Below, piece by piece: positions 57,865 to 64,000 of a stretch of 64,000 nucleotides of DNA. Both the position numbers and the translations under genes were made by a program. Position 1 is the stretch's first letter; every line of letters begins with the position of its first letter. Origin of the DNA: Alteromonadaceae bacterium BrNp21-10 (GTDB lineage: Bacteria; Pseudomonadota; Gammaproteobacteria; Enterobacterales; Alteromonadaceae); NCBI GenBank assembly GCA_030418115.1, contig JAUHQD010000003.1:248001-312000 (forward strand). The letters are read 5' to 3'. The notes beneath the pieces were generated by a model. That model made no database searches. It was not told the origin of the DNA and saw only the letters and a list, made by a program, of their open reading frames with translations.

Positions 57865-59100
57865 TTAGTTGCCCTTACAATAATTGGCAGTATCGGCAAA
57901 CACCTGCTTCATGGCGTAATTATTGGCCTTAAAATTACCGACCATTTGCTCAACTTGATGGCGGTCTTCGGTATTTTCTGGCTCACGTAAGCACACATTA
58001 TTAAACACTTTTTTGACCTGACATTGAGCAAAGGCGACGCTGTTGGCTAACTCCTCCCCCATGGATTTCGCACCGCTACCTTGGCCGGGTAAATCCGCAG
58101 CCCAGCCTAGTATGGCGTTTTTACCGACGCGCCAATAGTTTTGCCATTGGTCATTTTCGGTAATGTAGCCATGAATAAAGTTATTGGCGTTGATCAGATA
58201 TTTGCCTTGTACTTGCGTGCCGGTATCTGCATTGGTTTGACCGGCAGCGTTGTATTGAAGAGCACCGTTATCGGTATCATCCTGATATTCAAAATTGTAG
58301 TAAGCAAAAGACTGGGCTAAGGGGTCCATACCCGCATGGCAGCCAACACAAGAGTTGAGGAAGATGCGACTATCGCCGCCGGGACTACGGCTAACATCTT
58401 GTCGAATACGATCTGGAATGCGGCTGGTATCTTTTAGGGCTTCTAAATCCGTACACAGGTGATTCATTAAGGTAAAACGGAACATCGCGCGGTTAGTACC
58501 ATCAATAAAAAACGCCTTGGCGGCGGCTCGGCTAGTCATCACACCCGCGGTAGCGCTTGCGGGTAAACCGGTCACTGCCGATTGTGTGCCGGCTACCAGA
58601 TATTCTTGTAAGTCGATATTTTGCTGTTCAAGTTCTTCGTAGTGGCGATTGTTATTCGTGGCATAGGCTGGCAAACCTAAACTGCTGTCGCCGGTATACA
58701 AAATATCGCCGCTGAGCAACAAACGAAAATCAATATCATCGCGGATCATGCCGATGACGGTGGCAGTGTAATCATTGAGTGGGGCGAAAGTTTCAGCGGT
58801 CTCATTGGTCCAAGGAGTGATCCAATTTTTTAAGGTGACGTTATAAAAAGCAGGATCTTGCATGGCCAAATAGGCAGCTTGTTGTACGTCCCCATTTTCA
58901 ATATGGGTTGTCATGGCATCCAGCACAGCGGCGCTGGGGGGAATGCCCGTAAGGCGGTCATGCATCTGTTTGGCTTGTTCTCTGGGGCCCGCTTGTACCA
59001 GCAATGAAAAGCTCAACAGCATTAGCAGCATGAGCGAATGGCCTAGCATTCTGCGCGTGTTTAAAGGCTTGTGGTTTGCCTGCTGATGGTTCAACTGCAT
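57865..59100 (-). CDS. Periplasmic cytochrome-c-like protein with DUF1588-type motif
   Basis: A 411-residue exported protein (signal peptide about 20-38, ending VQAG). GVMTSRAAAKAFFIDGTNRA then SCVGCHAGMDPLAQSF (Cys251-His255) and the following FEYQDD-type end resemble the DUF1588 region of DUF1592-family cytochromes, in which C-x-x-C-H precedes MDP. No second CxxCH is seen. It ends with a Cys (FADTANYC). First gene of the minus-strand arm, coupled to the lipoprotein gene by a one-base gap. Likely a mono-haem protein; its electron partner is unknown. Confidence 0.68.
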   Translation of the reverse strand: MQLNHQQANHKPLNTRRMLGHSLMLLMLLSFSLLVQAGPREQAKQMHDRLTGIPPSAAVLDAMTTHIENGDVQQAAYLAMQDPAFYNVTLKNWITPWTNETAETFAPLNDYTATVIGMIRDDIDFRLLLSGDILYTGDSSLGLPAYATNNNRHYEELEQQNIDLQEYLVAGTQSAVTGLPASATAGVMTSRAAAKAFFIDGTNRAMFRFTLMNHLCTDLEALKDTSRIPDRIRQDVSRSPGGDSRIFLNSCVGCHAGMDPLAQSFAYYNFEYQDDTDNGALQYNAAGQTNADTGTQVQGKYLINANNFIHGYITENDQWQNYWRVGKNAILGWAADLPGQGSGAKSMGEELANSVAFAQCQVKKVFNNVCLREPENTEDRHQVEQMVGNFKANNYAMKQVFADTANYCKGN

Positions 59101-59976
59101 ACTCCCGAATTCATGACAGAGATTAGTTCATATTCATTAAAGAGGGTTTTAGCCGTTAAATAAATATAATAAATGAGTGGTGTGTTTGTATTCTGATACC
59201 TAACTCGTGCCGTCATTCATTATTGAAAAATTAAAAGCGAATGGCACCAATGACGTTAAAAATTCAATTCAAAGTGAATGAAACGCTTGGCTGAAAGGCA
59301 ATTTTCAGGCCATGGGTATTAGGCTCGAATTCTAAAACTGGCATTTGGACGTTAGTGGCAGCGATGTTGTTCATGGTTTTATAAAACTAATTATGGCCAG
59401 TCATTGACCCACCTATAGGGCGTTGAGGGAATTTCGAATAAGTTAAACAGGCACAATAATTGACTCATACTTAATAATTACTGACTCATCTATACGGAGT
59501 AAATGACTAGCTTCTGAATTGTTATGTGGTGAGCGCAGCGATTAATTAAGGAATTTCCAGCTATTTTTGTTACCAATTAGCGACATGAGAACAAGGCCCT
59601 ATTGCCTATTCTTATCTGAATGCCAAAAAGTCTAGGTAATTTAGCGGTTTAGTAATTGAAATCAGCTTATTACAGATGTTGGCAGAAACAGACATTGAAA
59701 TTTAGCCTATTATTTTTTAAACATTATTAGTTATTTACATATATCCAAAATGACTATCCTAGGTACAGGCTCAACTATTCTCAAAGGTATTAATTGTTAT
59801 TCCTAATGATTAACTACGGTCTTGCCGCATTCTGCCCAACCTGAAACTATATTATTCAGCAAAAGTGCCGATTGTCTGTTCCGGTCGACACTTTTTAGTA
59901 GTTAAAGAGCTTGTTAGGCTAATTGATTGTTTTTCTAACAAAATTGTTTGTTCTCGCTAACCGAGTAATGGAATTA
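59101..59976. other. Long divergent control region with TGACTCAT-type repeats
   Basis: About 870 bp without a convincing gene between the two arms of the exported cytochrome cluster. It contains TTGACCCACCTATAGGG (from 59404), TTGACTCAT (59460-59468) and CTGACTCATCTATACGG (from 59481), repeats of a TGAC(T/C)CA(T/C)CTATA-like unit; the last two are 21 bp apart. These could be regulator sites or the end of a lost transposon. Promoters for both arms should also lie here. Confidence 0.45.
59404..59497 (+). repeat. Three imperfect TGAC(T/C)CA(T/C) repeats
   Basis: Copies at 59404 (TTGACCCACCTATAGGG), 59460 (TTGACTCATAC) and 59481 (CTGACTCATCTATACGG). A related TGACTCATCTA occurs at 51645, next to the frameshifted lipoprotein copy. 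The core TGACTCA is itself palindromic. Confidence 0.45.
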
Positions 59977-62688
59977 ATGACGATAAACCGATTTGACATC
60001 CTGTCCATTGTTATTGGGCTGTTGGTCTTGCAAGGTTGTGGCACCGAACAGGTGGTCAGTACCGAGCAAGTGGCTGACCCTGTGGTAATCGAGGTGCCTA
60101 TTGCGTTTATTAAACGACCTTTGCCGTTGGATGAAAATGGCGTTCCAGTGGTCAAAACTCTTCGCCAACTGAACGATTTTGTCCCCGGCGCCGCGCTATA
60201 TATTAAACAACGTGCTTCAGCCACCGCGCCAGAAATCAATATTAGTCACCGCGCTTTTCATGAAGTGAGCGAAGAGGCCGACCCTGCTACAGAGTTGGTA
60301 TCTGATTACGATATTAAAGATTTACATGCCTCCTACGATGGTAGCCGCTTGTTATTTGCCATGCGCGCCCCCGAGATTGAAGGCGCTGATGACGATGAGC
60401 AGCCCACATGGAATATTTGGCAATACGATCGCAGCAACGATGAGCTCACGCGTATTATTGCCTCGGATACTATTGCTGAAATTGGCCAGGATGTTGCGCC
60501 GGTATTTTTGGCTGATGGTCGCATTGTTTTTAGTTCAACCCGCCAACAGGATAATCAAGCAATATTGTTAGACGAGGGCAAGCCCCAATATCAAGCCCTT
60601 GAGGAAGGCAGAGACGAAACTGCCTCGGTACTGCATATCATGAATGCCGATGGCAGCGATATTCGTCAATTGTCATTTAATCAAAGTCACGACCTAGACC
60701 CAATGGTGATGACCAACGGTAAAATTCTCTTTAGCCGTTGGGATCAAATGAGTGGCGACAAAGGCATTCATCTTTATCAAATGAATGCGGATGGCAGTGG
60801 TTTGGAAATTGTTTATGGTCGTCATAGCCATCAACAAGCCCCACGTCCTGAAAATGTACATTTTGTGAATAGCCAAGAGCTAGCCGATGGTCGCATATTA
60901 ACGGCTATGGTGGCCGATGAGAATGATCGTCTCAGTGCTGAATTTAATGCCATTGATATCAGTAATTTTACCGATGTAGATCAGCGCTCGAGCAATGGTA
61001 ATGGCAGCACCGCACAAGAAAATATATTGTTCGATAACCTCGCTATCGATGGCAGCATTTCTCTTGGTGGCCGCTTTAGTGCGGTCTATCCATTATGGGA
61101 TGGAAGTCAGCGTTTGATTTTTAGTTGGAGCCAGTGCCGAGTATACGATCCTGAATCAACACCAGTAGTAATCGACCCTGAAACACCAGTCACAGACACC
61201 CGCAAAATACTCCCATGTAACGCTGAATTATTGGCCGTCGAGGGTATTGAAGAAGCGCCGTTGTTATATGGCCTATGGATGTATGACCCACTGGAAAATA
61301 CTCAGCTAGCGTTAAGCGTACCCGTTGAAGGGATTGCCTATACTGAAGTGGTCGCCATGGAATCACGGCCTTATCCCGCAGACCCTAGCACTGCCGAAGG
61401 TTTTGATAACGAACTCGCCGAGATGGATCAAGGAGTTATCCATATTCGTAGTGTTTACGATATGGGCGGAGTGGACACCAGCCCTACTGGTATTGCCAAT
61501 TTAGCCGACCCCCAGCAATTTAATAGTAGTCAACGCAGTGCGCGTTTTTTGCGCATCACTAAAGCGGTGTCTATGCCAGACCGTGAGACTCGAGATTTTG
61601 ATAACAGCGCTTTTGGTGTTAGTCGCAATCAATTGATGCGCGAAATTATTGGTTATGTGCCGGTAGAGCCCGATGGCTCCGTGAAATTTTCGGCACCAGC
61701 GCGAGTGCCGCTTGCCTTAAGTATTGTGGATGCCAATGGTCGACGCATCGGTGAGCGCCATCAAAACTGGTTACAAGTAATGCCCGGTGAAGTGAAAACC
61801 TGCAATGGCTGCCATACTCGGGACAGTCAATTACCCCACGGCCGTTTAGATGCAGAAGCGCCATCGATTAATTTTGGTGCACAAAGCACTGGTATCCCTT
61901 TCCCTAATAGCAACCCCGCGATGTTTGCCGATATGGGTGAAACCATGGCCGAAGTCGCTAGCCGCATTAACGGACTCGCTTACCTTAACCCCAACATCGT
62001 ATTTAGTGATTATTGGACCGACCCAGCACTGGCTGAAGTCGACCCCTCAGTCAATTACGCCTATGCTGATTTATCAACTCCGCCGCCGATGACTAATGCT
62101 TGTGCGCTGCAATGGACCAGCTTGTGCCGAATCGTGATTAATTTCACTGACCATATTCAACCCATTTTTAACCTAACGCGGGAAGTACTCGATGAAGATG
62201 GCGTTACGGTATTGGTAGACAATACTTGTACTGGTTGCCATAGCCTAATGGATGCGGATTCCGTGGTGCAAGTACCTGCAGGTCAGTTGGACTTAAGTGC
62301 GGTTCCTTCTAATGACGATGCCGATCAATTAATGAGTTACCGCGAATTATTACGTGGTGACAATGAACAAGAAATTATCGAAGGTGCGTTGATTGACCGT
62401 CTAATTGAAGTATTTGATGGTAATGGCAACCCAGTCTTTGAGACCGATGAAGAAGGTGAGTTGATCCTAGATGCCGAAGGTAATCCCATTCAAGTGTTAA
62501 CCACAGTAAGAGTGAATGCCTCGATGTCGAGTAATGGTGCCAATAGCAGTAATAGATTTTTTAGTCGTTTTACAGCGCAAGGTAGTCATGCAGGATTGTT
62601 ATCACCAGCAGAATTAAAACTGTTATCTGAGTGGTTGGATATTGGCGCTCAGTACTATAACAATCCATTCGATGCGCCGGTGAACTGA
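59977..62688 (+). CDS. HzsA-like propeller lipoprotein with two CxxCH motifs
   Basis: A 903-residue lipoprotein (LQGC lipobox, Cys21). Residues about 100-330 contain TolB/PD40-type propeller blades (IMNADGSDIRQLSFN, LYQMNADGSGLEIVY). The middle part GYVPVEPDGSVKFSAPARVP, followed by an LQVMPGEVKTCNGCHTRD stretch with a CxxCH at 609-613, matches the region found in hydrazine-synthase-alpha-like proteins. A second CTGCH is at 751-755. Related genes occur in bacteria with no anammox, so hydrazine chemistry is not implied. GGAATTA precedes this ATG; 59968 is an alternative start. It is the first gene of the plus arm. Confidence 0.7.
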   Translation: MTINRFDILSIVIGLLVLQGCGTEQVVSTEQVADPVVIEVPIAFIKRPLPLDENGVPVVKTLRQLNDFVPGAALYIKQRASATAPEINISHRAFHEVSEEADPATELVSDYDIKDLHASYDGSRLLFAMRAPEIEGADDDEQPTWNIWQYDRSNDELTRIIASDTIAEIGQDVAPVFLADGRIVFSSTRQQDNQAILLDEGKPQYQALEEGRDETASVLHIMNADGSDIRQLSFNQSHDLDPMVMTNGKILFSRWDQMSGDKGIHLYQMNADGSGLEIVYGRHSHQQAPRPENVHFVNSQELADGRILTAMVADENDRLSAEFNAIDISNFTDVDQRSSNGNGSTAQENILFDNLAIDGSISLGGRFSAVYPLWDGSQRLIFSWSQCRVYDPESTPVVIDPETPVTDTRKILPCNAELLAVEGIEEAPLLYGLWMYDPLENTQLALSVPVEGIAYTEVVAMESRPYPADPSTAEGFDNELAEMDQGVIHIRSVYDMGGVDTSPTGIANLADPQQFNSSQRSARFLRITKAVSMPDRETRDFDNSAFGVSRNQLMREIIGYVPVEPDGSVKFSAPARVPLALSIVDANGRRIGERHQNWLQVMPGEVKTCNGCHTRDSQLPHGRLDAEAPSINFGAQSTGIPFPNSNPAMFADMGETMAEVASRINGLAYLNPNIVFSDYWTDPALAEVDPSVNYAYADLSTPPPMTNACALQWTSLCRIVINFTDHIQPIFNLTREVLDEDGVTVLVDNTCTGCHSLMDADSVVQVPAGQLDLSAVPSNDDADQLMSYRELLRGDNEQEIIEGALIDRLIEVFDGNGNPVFETDEEGELILDAEGNPIQVLTTVRVNASMSSNGANSSNRFFSRFTAQGSHAGLLSPAELKLLSEWLDIGAQYYNNPFDAPVN

Positions 62689-63443
62689 TGTTTTATCGCA
62701 TACGTTTTTCCCTCATCCTATGTTGTCTTACCTTGCTATATGCAGCGTTCACTAAAGCCGACGACGATCTTTTACAAGTACAAATAGCCGAGCCCTTTAT
62801 TGAACTACATTCTGGCCCGGGCCGTGGCTATCCGGTTTTTCATGTGGCACCTAAGGGCGATTGGGTCAGCGTACTAAAACGTAAAACCAGCTGGTTTAAA
62901 GTGCAAACCGCAGACGGTATGCAAGGCTGGGTTAAGCAAGATGCTTTGCAACAAACCTTAGCCGCTAATGGCGAGCCGGTCAGCATTAATACCGGTAGTT
63001 TTGTCGATTACCAACAACGTGATTTTGAATTAGGTGTGGCTGGCGGTCTGCTGGAAAATGTCACCGCACTGACGGTATCCGCGGGTTGGGTACTGACCGA
63101 AAATATTGCCACCGAAATGAGTTTTACTCAGGCCTTAGGGGATTTTTCCGAGAATCGTTACGGGCTACTGAGTGTTCGTCATACCCCTTTTCCCGAATGG
63201 CGAATTTCGCCTTTTATCAGCTTTGGTGTAGGACAACTTCAAACCAAACCTAAAGCTAATCTAGTGCAATCAGGTGATGCCACCCGCACCAGCGATGTAT
63301 TGAGCGTGGGCGCGGGTAGTCGTTTTTATTTGGCGCGAAATTTCGTGGTCAATTTGGAATACAAACAAGTGTTAGTACTTACTGACCTTGATACTCATGA
63401 GGAGTTAGAGCAATGGCAGCTCGGATTCAACGTTTATTTTTAA
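62688..63443 (+). CDS. SH3-domain outer-membrane beta-barrel protein
   Basis: A 251-residue exported protein: signal peptide ending TKAD, then an SH3b domain (ELHSGPGRGYPVFHVAPKGDW to GWVKQDAL, about 38-95) that often binds peptidoglycan, then about 130 residues of alternating strands ending in FNVYF, a beta-barrel C-terminus. It would connect cell wall and outer membrane. The ATG overlaps the stop of the propeller lipoprotein as TGATG, so they are translationally coupled. Confidence 0.75.
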   Translation: MFYRIRFSLILCCLTLLYAAFTKADDDLLQVQIAEPFIELHSGPGRGYPVFHVAPKGDWVSVLKRKTSWFKVQTADGMQGWVKQDALQQTLAANGEPVSINTGSFVDYQQRDFELGVAGGLLENVTALTVSAGWVLTENIATEMSFTQALGDFSENRYGLLSVRHTPFPEWRISPFISFGVGQLQTKPKANLVQSGDATRTSDVLSVGAGSRFYLARNFVVNLEYKQVLVLTDLDTHEELEQWQLGFNVYF

Positions 63444-64000
63444 CTATTGGGGTTGTGTTGGCATTTTCAGCGCAGGCACAGCAGCAATCCATTGGCGACA
63501 TTATCCAGCCGGATATTCAGCGCGAGGATATTCATGAAGCCAATATTGATAGCGAAGATTTTGAGCTGGGGTTGTATACCGGCATCATTGCTATCGAAGA
63601 TTTTTCATCGGATACGGTGGTAGGTGCGCGACTGGCTTATCACATCAGTGAAGATATTTTTACCGAGTTGACTTACGGCCAAGCAACCGCCGGGCAAACC
63701 AGTTACGAGATCCTCAGTGGTGGTGCGCCGTTTTTGACAGAGGAAGAGCGTAAGTTCCGTTATTACGATTTATCACTGGGATACAACTTCAACGGCGAGG
63801 TTTTTTTAAGCCAAGACATGGTGTTTAACTCCGCCACCTATTTTGTGTTAGGCGCAGGTAGTACCAAATTTGCCGGTGATGAACACTTCACCTTGCAGTT
63901 TGGTGCTGGTTATCGACTGCTACTGACCGACTATATGGCGCTGCATTTTGATGTACGGGATCGCATGTTCAACAGCGAGATCCTTGGCGAGGAAAAAGCC
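63413..64000 (+). CDS. Outer-membrane beta-barrel protein, cut by window edge
   Basis: Open from the ATG at 63413 (GGAG 8 bases ahead) to the window end, about 196 codons so far. Signal peptide MAARIQRLFLTIGVVLAFSAQAQ, then an acidic linker and barrel strands (FELGLYTGIIAIEDF, FTELTYGQATAG, YYDLSLGYNFNG, TYFVLGAGSTKF, LQFGAGYRLLL). Looks like the bacterial OM barrel-domain family. It overlaps the preceding gene by 31 bp, which indicates operon coupling. The C-terminus is not in the window. Confidence 0.75.
   Translation, partial: MAARIQRLFLTIGVVLAFSAQAQQQSIGDIIQPDIQREDIHEANIDSEDFELGLYTGIIAIEDFSSDTVVGARLAYHISEDIFTELTYGQATAGQTSYEILSGGAPFLTEEERKFRYYDLSLGYNFNGEVFLSQDMVFNSATYFVLGAGSTKFAGDEHFTLQFGAGYRLLLTDYMALHFDVRDRMFNSEILGEEKA

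Noticed and set aside
59919-60239. Minus-strand frame inside the start of the propeller lipoprotein
   Set aside because: Antisense to a strong coding frame; no ribosome site or family.
59977-62688. Calling this gene hydrazine synthase alpha
   Set aside because: No beta/gamma subunits or anammox genes are present; only a shared domain is suggested.

Overview
The window looks like chromosomal DNA of a free-living, probably marine gammaproteobacterium, close to Alteromonadales or Cellvibrionales in gene order. The evidence is the set of syntenic blocks: yrbG-kdsC-lptCAB-rpoN-hpf-ptsN-rapZ-ptsO beside mlaFEDCB-ibaG-murA, degS-degQ-zapG facing zapE, rplM-rpsI-petABC-sspAB, and dolP-diaA-yraN-lpoA facing rsmI. 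Base composition is AT-leaning. No tRNA, rRNA, CRISPR array, complete insertion sequence or phage gene was seen.

Layout. 1-16 kb is accessory: a YhhN-family protein, two small transporters or membrane proteins, a decayed acetyltransferase, a secreted SGNH/CE6-type esterase with a GlyGly-CTERM tail behind a LacI-type operator, SixA, a CadC/ToxR-like membrane regulator facing a small secreted protein, a gluconate-type permease, a MipA/OmpV-DUF3019-response regulator-histidine kinase operon, a beta-propeller lipoprotein and an MFS transporter. 16-30 kb is core envelope and nitrogen-PTS territory. It carries MgtE, NPr, RapZ, EIIA-Ntr, Hpf, sigma-54, the LPS transport genes lptB/A/C with kdsC, and the Mla phospholipid system ending in murA. 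The usual kdsD is not between yrbG and kdsC. 29.7-34.2 kb holds the periplasmic proteases DegS and DegQ and the division factors ZapG and ZapE. 34.4-36.9 kb is an insertion between zapE and rplM, with a small lipoprotein and a chemoreceptor. 37-42 kb carries ribosomal proteins L13/S9, the cytochrome bc1 complex and the stringent starvation proteins. 42-49.7 kb carries DolP, DiaA, YraN, LpoA, RsmI, ApbE, a DUF2059 protein and an esterase-like lipoprotein.

49.7-64 kb is again accessory. A Cache chemoreceptor is followed by a frameshifted relative of the 34.4 kb lipoprotein, then an unrecognised 484-residue protein, and then the most unusual part of the window: a divergent cluster of exported proteins (52-64 kb). 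One arm encodes a cytochrome-c-like protein with a DUF1588-type CxxCH motif, a lipoprotein with two CxxCH modules plus a LamG-like domain, and a Tat-exported protein. The other arm encodes a large lipoprotein with a propeller and a hydrazine-synthase-alpha-like region carrying two CxxCH motifs, an SH3/beta-barrel protein and a second beta-barrel protein cut by the window edge. I propose that these act together as an undescribed periplasm/outer-membrane haem-protein system; the substrate is unknown.

Several operon junctions are tight (ATGA or TAATG overlaps). Two TATAAT boxes with matching GC-rich discriminators precede rplM and sspA, which fits growth-rate or stringent control. Starts were moved inward where a Shine-Dalgarno sequence or family alignment favoured a later codon; these cases are noted in the entries.
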